This document shows positions 8,798-16,396 of a stretch of 64,000 bases of DNA, one piece after another. The notes under the pieces were generated by a model that did not search any database, was not told the origin of the DNA, and saw only the letters and a program-made list of their open reading frames with translations. This DNA is from Longilinea arvoryzae. Lineage in GTDB: Bacteria; Chloroflexota; Anaerolineae; Anaerolineales; Anaerolineaceae. Location of the stretch: positions 2,170,107 through 2,234,106 of the forward strand of contig NZ_DF967972.1 of the NCBI RefSeq assembly GCF_001050235.1. Reading direction: 5' to 3'. Every line of letters begins with the position of its first letter. Within the stretch, counting starts at the first letter, position 1. A program made the position numbers and the translations under genes.

Positions 8798-8857
8798 TGG
8801 GTCAAGCCCTTTCCTTCTTGAAATTTGTTTGCGGGATGAAGGGTACAACATCCCAAG

Positions 8858-8880
8858 CGGACGGATTTTACCACACAGTG
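8858..8880 (-). promoter_or_regulatory. rplI: Candidate extended -10 promoter for rplI, formed by the gene-proximal repeat
   Basis: Read on the minus strand, the repeat nearest rplI ends in TGGTAAAATCC, matching an extended -10 (TGN-TAAAAT at 8873-8865). Transcription would begin near 8858 and leave a leader of about 60 nt. Confidence 0.45.
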
Positions 8881-8985
8881 GTGATTTTTACCACACAGTG
8901 GTGTTTTTTACCACACAGTGGTGTTTTTTACCACACAGTGGTGTTTTTTACCACACAGTGGCGCCTTTTACCAGACAGGGTGTTC
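8866..8985. repeat. Tandem 20-bp repeat array with internal palindrome
   Basis: Five copies with an exact 20-bp period, plus a sixth diverged copy. The core ACCACACAGTGGTG occurs at 8870, 8890, 8910 and 8930; the 8950 copy reads ACCACACAGTGGCG, and the 8970 copy is degraded to ACCAGACAGGGTGT. Each core is a small inverted repeat (ACCAC-ACA-GTGGT) followed by a T-run on the plus strand. A 20-bp period puts every copy on nearly the same face of the helix. The array fills most of the 8798-9004 gap between rplI and the upstream DUF1786 gene. Confidence 0.95.
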
Positions 8986-9004
8986 TACACCACCGTGTTT
9001 CATT

Positions 9005-10150
9005 TTATTCCACTTCCCAGGGCGGCGTTCCAGCCCCACCCGCGCCGGCGAGCGAGGCGCGCAATGTCTCAGCCAGCTCCGGGATGACATCCGCGATTGC
9101 CGCCAGTAGCCCAAAGCAGCCCGCGATCATCATATCGCCAAAGGGAACGGCAAAATAGGGCTTGAGCGCTGAGCCTTTCAGCATGGCCCGGCGCGGGCCT
9201 GTTACCACCAGGCTGAAGTCCTCCCGATCCAGTGCAAGGGGCGACCCGGCATAGACCAATGCTCCATGGCCGTTGTCATTGTAAACGGCAGCGTTGGTCA
9301 GTGTGCCTGCCGCCAGGCCGCGCAGCAGTTCTTCCAGCCTGGGCGGATTGAGGAAGCCGGTGTGGTGTTCGAAGACGCCCTCGATGCCATCTTCTCCCAG
9401 TCGGAATGCCAGGGTGTGGAAGTTGCCCACATTGACGATCAGGTTGCGTTTGTGCTGGGCAATCATCGGGTCCAACGTGGCGCCCAGAACGGCAGCGGCG
9501 GCCGTATCCATGACCACCAGGGAGGATGGAATTTCAGACGCTGATTTTGCCACGGCCTGCAGGCGGGTCATGGAGGGGGGAATCCGGTCGGCGGGGTAAG
9601 CAAAGGCGCTCAACCGGTTTTCGGCGCGGATGCGTTCATCCAGGTAATCGAAACGGAAGCGCCGGTCGGAGACGCCGGCCGGGGCGGCGCCGTGATCGAA
9701 AACCGCGATCCCAATCGCGTCCAGCCCGTGCAGGGTCAGGCCAAACGGCGCCAGGGCATATCGCAGCGCGATGGGATCGAAATCCGCCATTCTCAGACGA
9801 ATCACCGCTTCCGGCAGCCGGCGAGCTTCGTCCTGGCTCACCAGTTTCACACCCAGCGCAGTGACGGCTTCGAGATCATCGTTGAGTGTCCTGGCGGCGT
9901 CGGATGTGGCATACACCGGCAGACCGGCTTTCAGATGGGCTTCGACTGCCCAGGCGGCCGGGCCTCCGCCCATGGTCACCCCGCTCAACAGGACGGGATC
10001 TTTTCGCTTTGTGGCTTCGCGCAACCGGCGGTTGACGATCATGGTCGGCGAGGGCATGATCAATTTGAAACCATTTTCCAGATCCAACCGGGAATCGTAG
10101 AAGAAGATATCCTGTGTTCCCGTGCCCACATCGACGGCTAAAATTTTCAT
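9005..10150 (-). CDS. DUF1786-family protein (ASKHA-like fold suspected), function unknown
   Basis: 381 residues. The N-terminus MKILAVDVGTGTQDIFFYDS has the glycine-rich phosphate-binding look of ASKHA ATPases (actin, hexokinase, activator proteins). I associate the full sequence with DUF1786, sometimes labelled a putative pyruvate formate-lyase-activating enzyme. No CxxxCxxC radical-SAM motif is present, so that label is not supported. A second glycine-rich stretch, VSGVTMGGGPA-like, is at residues ~55-65, and MDTAAAAVLGATLDP lies in the C-terminal half. It overlaps the PII-like gene by 4 nt and is the last gene of an operon with a cation/proton antiporter, which suggests a nucleotide-dependent accessory or regulatory role (inference). 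Confidence 0.65.
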   Translation of the reverse strand: MKILAVDVGTGTQDIFFYDSRLDLENGFKLIMPSPTMIVNRRLREATKRKDPVLLSGVTMGGGPAAWAVEAHLKAGLPVYATSDAARTLNDDLEAVTALGVKLVSQDEARRLPEAVIRLRMADFDPIALRYALAPFGLTLHGLDAIGIAVFDHGAAPAGVSDRRFRFDYLDERIRAENRLSAFAYPADRIPPSMTRLQAVAKSASEIPSSLVVMDTAAAAVLGATLDPMIAQHKRNLIVNVGNFHTLAFRLGEDGIEGVFEHHTGFLNPPRLEELLRGLAAGTLTNAAVYNDNGHGALVYAGSPLALDREDFSLVVTGPRRAMLKGSALKPYFAVPFGDMMIAGCFGLLAAIADVIPELAETLRASLAGAGGAGTPPWEVE

Positions 10151-10515
10151 TCTTCCTCGGGGTGTTTACGATGCAATCCGCGTACGCGTGCAACCGGCAG
10201 CGCGACCAGAATGCCCGTTTCCGGGAGGTCCAGGTCGCCGGTGACCGATTCGGTGGCTGCGATGACTTTGTCGACCATTTCCTCACCGGAGACGATCGTG
10301 AAGAAAGTGCGGTTGGAGTTTTGCGAGCGTTCCAACAGGTCTTCCAGACTGGGAATCAAAGGAAGGTCATCGCGCAGTCCGGCGCCTTTCCGATAACGCG
10401 CCAGTCCCGTGCTGGGCAGAATGGTAATACCGCTGACGCCGGCCTGATCCCAGGCGTTGAGTAAGTCATCTTTCTTTTCCAGATCGTGAAGAACGAAGAG
10501 AACCATGAAATCCAT
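10147..10515 (-). CDS. PII-like signalling protein
   Basis: 122-residue protein with the ferredoxin-like alternation expected of PII proteins: MVLFVLHDLEKKDDLLNAW, then GVSGITILPSTGLARYRKG, a variable T-loop region, RTFFTIVSGEEMVDKVIAAT, and a final strand TGILVALPVARVRGL. PII relatives are trimers that bind nucleotides and often gate a membrane transporter encoded next door. Here the neighbour is a CPA2 antiporter 12 nt upstream, and the 3' end overlaps the DUF1786 gene by 4 nt. The start could be the ATG at 10515 or the one at 10506. It lacks the canonical GlnB signatures, so nitrogen sensing is not implied. Confidence 0.7.
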   Translation of the reverse strand: MDFMVLFVLHDLEKKDDLLNAWDQAGVSGITILPSTGLARYRKGAGLRDDLPLIPSLEDLLERSQNSNRTFFTIVSGEEMVDKVIAATESVTGDLDLPETGILVALPVARVRGLHRKHPEEE

Positions 10516-10527
10516 ACGACCTCCGGT

Positions 10528-11742
10528 TTACCCCTCGGGTTCTGTAACGGCGGGCGGGGGCTTGGGGACGCGAAACGCGGCCCGCAACATGGGCGGCGTC
10601 ACCAGGGTGGTGACCAGGACCATGCCAACGATCGCCGAAAAAAGGGCCGGCGAAAGCAGTCCCTGATCCAGGCCAACTTTGGCGACGATCAGGCCAACTT
10701 CACCGCGAGAGACCATGCCAATCCCCAGTTGCAGCGATTCGAGCATGGAAAAGCGCCCAAGATAGGCGCCCAGACCGGCGCCCAGGGTTTTACCAAGAAT
10801 GGCAATGAGGATGATCATCAGCGTGATCCACAGCGCCGATGGATCCAGTTCTTTGACATTTACAGAAAGGCCGATGCCGATGAAGAATACCGGCACGAAG
10901 AAGCTGTATGCCAGGGCATGCAAACCGCCCTTGATCTCATCGGATTCCGGCGTGCGGCTGAACATCAGGCCAGCCAGGAAAGTACCCGTGATGGCGGCCA
11001 TGCCCCCAATGATTTCCGCGGCCAGACCATAGAAAAGGAGGATCACGATGGCCAGGCTGATGACTCCCTGGCTGATGTTCAGGCGGGCGGTCTGGCGCAT
11101 CAGGCGCGGTAACAACCAGACGCCAAACGCAATGGACAGCGCGAAAAAGAGGATCATCTTGCCGATGACCAGGAGAATGGCGAGAAAACCACTCCCGTCG
11201 CCCTGCAGGGCCAGGTAAAAAGAAAGCAGCAGAATCACCAAGATATCGTCGAAAACGGCTGCTCCCAGCAAGCCCAGCCCCACCCGGCTGCGCAGGACTT
11301 TCATTTCCATCAAGGTTTGGGCTGAAATGCTGACGCTGGTCGCTCCCAGGGTGAGCCCCAGAAACACGGCATGATGAAAATTCATGCCGGTCAGTTCGCC
11401 GGCCAACAGACCCAGGCCGACCGGGAGGATCACCCCCAAAGTTCCCGAGAAGGCGGAGACTTTGGAGCTGCCCATCAGGTCCCGCAGGTCGAGTTCGAGG
11501 CCGGCCAGGAACATCAGAAGCAGCACGCCCAATTCTCCCAACTGGGAAATCGTCTCACCCAGATGAATATCGGTGATGAAACTCAGGTGGGTCAGATCGA
11601 TCAACGATGGGCCCAGTAGCAATCCCACCAACAGCTCGCCAAACACAGAGGGTTGGCCGATGCGCGTGCTGAGATAGCCGCCCAGTTTGGCGGCCAAGAT
11701 GATAATTGCAAGGACAAAGGCCAGTTGGAGGAATGAACTCAT
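10528..11742 (-). CDS. CPA2-family cation:proton antiporter (Kef/Nap type)
   Basis: 404 residues with about 12 hydrophobic segments and no C-terminal TrkA-N domain. ISQPSVFGELLVGLLLGPSL-like sequence (GQPSVFGELLVGLLLGPSLI) near residues 28-47 and GVLLLMFLAGLELDL near 70-85 are typical of the family. TSVSISAQTLMEM followed by GAAVFDDILVILLLSF includes the acidic pair region that carries the transported ion. It would exchange Na+ or K+ for protons across the cytoplasmic membrane. First gene of a three-gene operon with a PII-like protein and a DUF1786 protein, likely regulators of its activity. The true cation is unknown. Confidence 0.85.
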   Translation of the reverse strand: MSSFLQLAFVLAIIILAAKLGGYLSTRIGQPSVFGELLVGLLLGPSLIDLTHLSFITDIHLGETISQLGELGVLLLMFLAGLELDLRDLMGSSKVSAFSGTLGVILPVGLGLLAGELTGMNFHHAVFLGLTLGATSVSISAQTLMEMKVLRSRVGLGLLGAAVFDDILVILLLSFYLALQGDGSGFLAILLVIGKMILFFALSIAFGVWLLPRLMRQTARLNISQGVISLAIVILLFYGLAAEIIGGMAAITGTFLAGLMFSRTPESDEIKGGLHALAYSFFVPVFFIGIGLSVNVKELDPSALWITLMIILIAILGKTLGAGLGAYLGRFSMLESLQLGIGMVSRGEVGLIVAKVGLDQGLLSPALFSAIVGMVLVTTLVTPPMLRAAFRVPKPPPAVTEPEG

Positions 11743-11828
11743 CGATTAATGATCTGATTAATTAACTCAGGAAGGTTATCCAAAGTTTACCATAAAAAAA
11801 TCCACTGCCGTTTCGACTTCGTTTCATG

Positions 11829-11834
11829 TATACT
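11829..11834 (+). promoter_or_regulatory. -10 element TATACT of the methylmalonyl-CoA genes
   Basis: TATACT sits at 11829-11834, so the transcript would start near 11841. This rules out the in-frame ATG at 11826 and favours the ATG at 11868, which follows GAGGCGG. Confidence 0.4.
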
Positions 11835-11867
11835 GTGGATTATCTCACAATGATTCGAGGCGGATCC

Positions 11868-13517
11868 ATGGAATTAGATGCTGAACGCAACCGTTGGGAA
11901 GAGACGACCCTCCAGAAGGTGCTGAACAAATCACCGGAGCGAAAAGAGCATTTCGAGACCACATCGGGCATCGAAATGCCGCGCGTAGCGCTGCCCCAGG
12001 ACATCAACTACATGGAACAATCGGGCTTTCCGGGGGAATATCCCTTCACCCGCGGTGTCCAGCCCACCATGTACCGCGGACGCTTCTGGACCATGCGCCA
12101 GTACGCCGGTTACGCCTCAGCGGCAGAATCCAATGAACGCTATCGCTATCTGTTGCAACAAGGCCAGACGGGCCTGTCCGTGGCCTTCGACCTGCCAACC
12201 CAGATCGGCTACGATGCCGACGATCCCATGGCACTGGGTGAAGTCGGTAAAGTGGGCGTTTCCATCTCCTCGTTGAAGGACATGGAAATGCTGTTCAAAG
12301 ACATCCCGCTGGATAAAGTTTCCACCAGTATGACCATCAACGCGCCCGCGGCCATTCTGCTGGCGATGTATATCGCGGTGGCCAAGCGACAGGGCGTTTC
12401 AGAAAACGCGTTGCGCGGAACCATTCAGAATGATGTTTTGAAAGAGTACGTCGCTCGCGGCACCTATATTTTCCCGCCGACGCCCTCCATGCGCCTGATC
12501 ACGGATATTTTCAAATACTGCGAAACGAATATCCCGCGTTGGAATACGATCAGCATCTCCGGATACCACATCCGCGAGGCGGGTTCGACCGCGGTGCAGG
12601 AAGTGGCCTTCACCCTGGCGGATGCGATTGCCTACGTTCAGGCTTCGATCGATGCCGGGCTGGATGTGGATGGGATCGCCTCGCAGTTGTCGTTCTTCTT
12701 CGCCGCTCACAATAACTTCCTCGAAGAAGTCGCCAAATTCCGCGCGGCGCGCCGCCTGTGGGCTCAGATCATGAAGGAACGCTTCCACGCCCAGAAACCG
12801 CAATCCTGGATGCTGCGTTTTCACACCCAGACCGGCGGCTCGATGCTGACTGCGCAGCAGCCCGAGAACAACATCGTGCGCGTCACCCTCCAGGCGCTGG
12901 CGGCGGTGATGGGCGGCACGCAGTCGCTGCACACCAACAGCATGGACGAAGCCCTGTGGCTGCCGACCCAAAAGTCGGTCCGCATCGCGCTGCGCACGCA
13001 GCAGATCATTGCGTACGAATCTGGCGTGGCCGATACCATCGATCCGCTGGCCGGTTCGTACGTCATCGAACAAATGACGGATGAGATCGCCGCCAGGGCG
13101 ATGGAATACATCCGCAAGATCGACGAGATGGGCGGCGCGCTGGCCTCGATCGAAAAGGGTTACATGCAGGGTGAGATTCAAGAAAGCGCGTACCGCTATC
13201 AGATGAGCATCGAGCATAATGAACAGACCATCGTGGGCGTCAATGCCTTCCAGGTGGATGAAAAATTGGAAATGGAAGCCCTGAAGGTTGACCCGGCCAT
13301 CGAGTCCGATCAACGCGCCCGGCTGGCCGATCTGCGTGCTCATCGCGACAATGCCCGCGTGAACGAATTGCTGGCCCACCTCGAGTCAGCCGCCACCCGG
13401 AATGAAAACTTGATGCCGCTGTTCATCACCTGCGTCGAAAATGACATCACGCTGGGTGAAATCTGCAACGTGCTGCGCAAGGTGTGGGGCGAATATCAGG
13501 CCCCGGCGCTGGCGTAA
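11868..13517 (+). CDS. Methylmalonyl-CoA mutase, large (catalytic) subunit
   Basis: Adenosylcobalamin-dependent isomerase interconverting methylmalonyl-CoA and succinyl-CoA. About 549 residues form the TIM-barrel catalytic domain only. [20 protein letters not shown] and [20 protein letters not shown] near the N-terminus, [32 protein letters not shown], and [17 protein letters not shown] with [15 protein letters not shown] are family hallmarks. The cobalamin-binding domain is absent, as in two-gene (archaeal-style) mutases, so a small subunit must be encoded elsewhere. The start at 11868 is chosen because of the promoter position and GAGGCGG upstream. The epimerase follows 33 nt later, which fits propionate metabolism or succinate decarboxylation. 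Confidence 0.93.
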   Translation: MELDAERNRWEETTLQKVLNKSPERKEHFETTSGIEMPRVALPQDINYMEQSGFPGEYPFTRGVQPTMYRGRFWTMRQYAGYASAAESNERYRYLLQQGQTGLSVAFDLPTQIGYDADDPMALGEVGKVGVSISSLKDMEMLFKDIPLDKVSTSMTINAPAAILLAMYIAVAKRQGVSENALRGTIQNDVLKEYVARGTYIFPPTPSMRLITDIFKYCETNIPRWNTISISGYHIREAGSTAVQEVAFTLADAIAYVQASIDAGLDVDGIASQLSFFFAAHNNFLEEVAKFRAARRLWAQIMKERFHAQKPQSWMLRFHTQTGGSMLTAQQPENNIVRVTLQALAAVMGGTQSLHTNSMDEALWLPTQKSVRIALRTQQIIAYESGVADTIDPLAGSYVIEQMTDEIAARAMEYIRKIDEMGGALASIEKGYMQGEIQESAYRYQMSIEHNEQTIVGVNAFQVDEKLEMEALKVDPAIESDQRARLADLRAHRDNARVNELLAHLESAATRNENLMPLFITCVENDITLGEICNVLRKVWGEYQAPALA

Positions 13518-13550
13518 TCCATTCGAGTAAACCATCAGGATAGGAAAACC

Positions 13551-13958
13551 ATGCCAAAAATCATCAAAATCAACCATATCGGCATTGCGGTGCCGGATAT
13601 CGACGCCTCGCTCACCTTCTGGCGCGACGCGCTCGGCTTGGAAGTCGATCACGTCGAGGAAGTCGCCAGCTCGAAGTCGATGGTGGCTTTCATCCCGTGC
13701 GGTGAGAGCGACGTCGAACTGGTCAAACCGACCGCTGACGACACCGGTGTGGCAAAATTCATCGCCGAACGCGGCGCCGGCATGCACCATTTGTGCTTCG
13801 AAGTCGACGACATCGATGCGATGCTGACCGAATTGAAAGCCAAAGGCGTGCGCCTGATCAATGAAACCGCGCAGGTTCTGCCCGGCCGCAAGATGGCTTT
13901 CGTTCACCCCAAGAGCACCGGCGGCGTGCTGGTCGAACTTTACCAGTTGACCCACTAA
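13551..13958 (+). CDS. mce: Methylmalonyl-CoA epimerase
   Basis: 135-residue vicinal-oxygen-chelate (glyoxalase-fold) protein that interconverts the 2R and 2S forms of methylmalonyl-CoA. Metal ligands appear in INHIGIAVPDID (His), GMHHLCFEVDDIDAML (His) and VLVELYQ (Glu). LGLEVDHVEEVASSKSMVAF in the first repeat and VHPKSTGGVLVEL at the end are characteristic. It follows the mutase on the same strand and is closed by a strong terminator, so the two probably form one operon. Confidence 0.92.
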   Translation: MPKIIKINHIGIAVPDIDASLTFWRDALGLEVDHVEEVASSKSMVAFIPCGESDVELVKPTADDTGVAKFIAERGAGMHHLCFEVDDIDAMLTELKAKGVRLINETAQVLPGRKMAFVHPKSTGGVLVELYQLTH

Positions 13959-13980
13959 TTTTCAAAAGCGATCCAGCATA

Positions 13981-14012
13981 AGGGCTGTCGATTTTTTCGA
14001 CAGCCCTTTTCT
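13981..14012 (+). terminator. Intrinsic terminator after the epimerase gene
   Basis: Perfect 11-bp stem (13981-13991 with 13997-14007, AGGGCTGTCGA/TCGACAGCCCT), a five-T loop, then TTTCTT. The same stem sequence recurs near 14850. Confidence 0.88.
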
Positions 14013-14037
14013 TAGTCTCCGAACTCGACGAATTCTC

Positions 14038-14667
14038 TCAGATCCAACCCATTGGAATGAAGACGAGCAACGAGCCCAGCACCAGGCCCCAGACGACGCT
14101 CACAGCAATCAGTTTATTCTTGATTTTCTTCATATCGTACACCCAGAAGGACGCCAGGAAAAAGGGCACATAACCGATGAGGAAGATCAGCCAGGGCGCC
14201 GACCGACTCCACCAGGGGTAATCCCAGGTGAGCATCCCGGCGGCGTTGAGGATGCACTCGATGATAACGCAGAAGATCGAACCGGCGATGATGAAGAACC
14301 AACGGTTCGGCAGCCCGAGGATCTTTGTCTTCCGGTCTGCCGGCAGCATCTTGCACCAGATGATGCCGCTGATGGCGAACATGAATGTGATCTCGATGTT
14401 CAACCCCGCCAGGATCAAGAAGGCCGTCTTTCCCGGCGCGCCCCAGACCGGCGCGAAGCCGTTGAAATGGAGCACCAGGGCGTTCCAGATTTCATTGATC
14501 CAATCCATCCCCCAGAAGGTCAGGCCGGCCAGCACTAGACTCCAGTCCCGCTTCTGGACTTCGATGGTGTAGATATAGAATAACAATGCCAGCAGGGGAA
14601 TCACATACCACTGCAGTGTGGCCGGGTCCCGCAGAATGCGCATGGCTTGAAGGGTCGCTTCGGACAT
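14038..14667 (-). CDS. Integral membrane protein of unknown function
   Basis: 209 residues with about six hydrophobic segments (for example WYVIPLLALLFYIYTIEV, ITFMFAISGIIWC, WFFIIAGSIFCVIIECILNA and LIAVSVVWGLVLGSLLVFIP). Several Trp, Asp and Glu residues lie within or beside membrane segments (WGMDWINEIWNALVLHFNG; DYPWWSRSAPW), which is unusual and may mark a binding site. I do not recognise a family. It appears monocistronic, with GGAGGAGAAAACC ahead of the ATG and the convergent methylmalonyl terminator beyond its stop. Confidence 0.7.
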   Translation of the reverse strand: MSEATLQAMRILRDPATLQWYVIPLLALLFYIYTIEVQKRDWSLVLAGLTFWGMDWINEIWNALVLHFNGFAPVWGAPGKTAFLILAGLNIEITFMFAISGIIWCKMLPADRKTKILGLPNRWFFIIAGSIFCVIIECILNAAGMLTWDYPWWSRSAPWLIFLIGYVPFFLASFWVYDMKKIKNKLIAVSVVWGLVLGSLLVFIPMGWI

Positions 14668-14848
14668 GGTTTTCTCCTCCCATATTTATTTTCACTTTGT
14701 AATTTAATTATTGGCAGTTAATAACAATTTTAGACTCATTTTCTCCATCAGGTTTGTCAATCCCTTTCTCTTTCCTTTCTTCCCGTTCGTGTGTTTCGTG
14801 GATTTCGGAGTTGTATTTCTTAATCCTGTTCCAGCCCCTCCAAACAAG

Positions 14849-14880
14849 TCAGGGCTGTCACCGCGCGGCGACAGCCCTGA
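14849..14880 (-). terminator. Hairpin downstream of the MFS gene
   Basis: 11-bp perfect arms TCAGGGCTGTC/GACAGCCCTGA (14849-14859, 14870-14880) with an inner CCGC/GCGG. The T-run on the minus strand is weak (CTTGTTTGG), so it may be a terminator or an mRNA 3'-end stabiliser. The remainder of the 14668-14905 gap is AT-rich and shows no gene. Confidence 0.55.
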
Positions 14881-14905
14881 TGTATTTGCGGGTCGAACAG
14901 GTTGG

Positions 14906-16231
14906 CTACGCTACTCCGGGGTTTGCCTGCCGGTCCACCATCTCCTGCTCTTCTTCCTGGGCGGCTTTCATGCCGCGTTCGACGTCGACCCGGGTCAGCA
15001 GAAGCATGCCGACCAGGAAGAAAACGAACAATGACAGGATGCTCAGGCGGCTGTGCCCGACGATGGTCGAAACCACGCCGAAGAGGAAGGGCCCCAGGAT
15101 CGAGGCAAATTTCTCGAAGACGCTGAAGAAGCCGTAGAACTCGGCCGATTTGCTCTTGGGCATCAGGCGGCCGATCAATGACCGCGAGAGTGCCTGGCTG
15201 CCGCCCTGAACGGTGGCGACAGCCGCCCCCAACGCCCAGAACTGCCACTCGTGATACAGGAAGAAGCCGGCGATGGCGATCAGGGTGTAGATCGCCAGGC
15301 TGATATAGATAGACTTCTTGGTGCCAATTTTTCGCGAGAGCCTGCCGAAGAGAATGGCAAACGGCGCGGCCAGGAACTGCACCATCAGCAGCGTGCCAAT
15401 CAGGGTCGTCTTGCCAAAACCCAGTTCATTGCCATAGGCCGTGGCCATGACGATGATGGTGCCGATGCCGTTGGCGTAAACCCAGAAGGCCAGCATGGCC
15501 ATGGCCAGATCGCGGTATTTACCCAGTTCGCGGAAGGTCTGGCCCAGGCGGTGGAAACTGGCCTGAATGGGCTGGTAGTTCTCTTCTCCGGGGTGAATCC
15601 GGCGTTGGGGTTCTTTGACGTGCAGCAGCAATGGCAGGGTAAAGACCGCCCACCAGACCGCAACGGTGACGAAGGACAGGCGCGTCATCAGGCCGGTATC
15701 CAGGCCGGGGATCAGACCCGGCAGGACCATGATCATGACCAGGTTGATGGCCAACAACAGCCCGCCGCCGATGTATCCCATGGCGTAACCGCGCGAGGAG
15801 ACCTGGTCGATCTCCTCCGGACCGGCGACGTGCGGCAGGAGCGCATCGTAGTAAACCAGGCTGCCGGCGAAGCCGATATTACCAAAGGTGAAGAAAAGCG
15901 AGGCCAGCAGCCAGTCGCCGGATTGGATGAAATAGAGCAGGGCCGTGCCGGTCACGCCCAGTGCCATGAAAGCCGTCAGAAATTTTTTCTTCGAACCGCT
16001 GAAATCCGCAACCGCGCCCAGAATGGGGCTGATGATGGCAGCCAGCAATGCCGAAAAGGAGGACGTATATCCCCAGTAGGCTGTGGCGATGTTGGGCGCC
16101 AGACCCGCGGTGGCCACCGAGGTGTAATAGACCGGCAAGACAGCCGCCATGATGGTGGTGGCAAAGGCTGAGTTGGCCCAATCGTACATGGTCCATGCGC
16201 TGATGGCGCGTTTGTGTGCTTTTTGATCCAT
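14906..16231 (-). CDS. Major facilitator superfamily transporter, UMF1/Atg22-like
   Basis: 441 residues with about 12 transmembrane segments. The start RAISAWTMYDWANSAFATTI is the signature of the UMF1/Atg22-like branch (W-x-x-YDWANSA). GAVADFSGSKKKFL is the loop 2-3 motif of the superfamily, and RLSRKIGTKKSIY its counterpart between segments 8 and 9. Fungal Atg22 exports amino acids from vacuoles. Bacterial relatives have no established substrate. The promoter is probably the extended -10 TGCTATACT just upstream, which lies within a 7-bp inverted repeat. Confidence 0.85.
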   Translation of the reverse strand: MDQKAHKRAISAWTMYDWANSAFATTIMAAVLPVYYTSVATAGLAPNIATAYWGYTSSFSALLAAIISPILGAVADFSGSKKKFLTAFMALGVTGTALLYFIQSGDWLLASLFFTFGNIGFAGSLVYYDALLPHVAGPEEIDQVSSRGYAMGYIGGGLLLAINLVMIMVLPGLIPGLDTGLMTRLSFVTVAVWWAVFTLPLLLHVKEPQRRIHPGEENYQPIQASFHRLGQTFRELGKYRDLAMAMLAFWVYANGIGTIIVMATAYGNELGFGKTTLIGTLLMVQFLAAPFAILFGRLSRKIGTKKSIYISLAIYTLIAIAGFFLYHEWQFWALGAAVATVQGGSQALSRSLIGRLMPKSKSAEFYGFFSVFEKFASILGPFLFGVVSTIVGHSRLSILSLFVFFLVGMLLLTRVDVERGMKAAQEEEQEMVDRQANPGVA

Positions 16232-16254
16232 GGATTCGTCCTTTACAGGTGGGG

Positions 16255-16274
16255 GATGCTAGAAGTATAGCATC
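16255..16274 (-). promoter_or_regulatory. Extended -10 (TGCTATACT) inside an inverted repeat, upstream of the MFS gene
   Basis: On the minus strand TGCTATACT runs from 16272 to 16264. The surrounding GATGCTA (16255-16261) and TAGCATC (16268-16274) are perfect inverted arms separated by 6 nt, so a repressor could bind over the -10, or the start of the mRNA could fold. Confidence 0.45.
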
Positions 16275-16343
16275 GCCCGAAATTCAAAGGGTTCGGATCG
16301 GCCGGCATTATTTAAAACCATACCGGCTGTCATTATTTAACTC

Positions 16344-16372
16344 TTGTTCTATGAACATAATTTCGATATAAT
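16344..16372 (+). promoter_or_regulatory. uvrA: Promoter of uvrA (TTGTTC-17-TATAAT)
   Basis: TTGTTC at 16344-16349 and TATAAT at 16367-16372 are 17 nt apart. The transcript would begin near 16379, ahead of the ATG at 16397, which follows GGGAGGAG. A second TGGTATAAT lies inside the ORF at 16444-16452. Confidence 0.5.
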
Positions 16373-16396
16373 GTGGATATTCGGGAGGAGCGACAC

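Noticed and set aside
8866..8985. CRISPR array
   Set aside because: The repeats are directly tandem at a 20-bp period with no unique spacers, and no cas genes are nearby.
9005..10150. Pyruvate formate-lyase-activating enzyme label for the DUF1786 protein
   Set aside because: The CxxxCxxC radical-SAM motif required for that activity is absent.
12399..13379. 326-codon minus-strand frame inside the methylmalonyl-CoA mutase gene, and similar long antisense frames at 31724-32671 and 59183-60367
   Set aside because: All are opposite well-recognised genes and are rich in His, Gln, Arg and Gly as expected of reverse-frame shadows.
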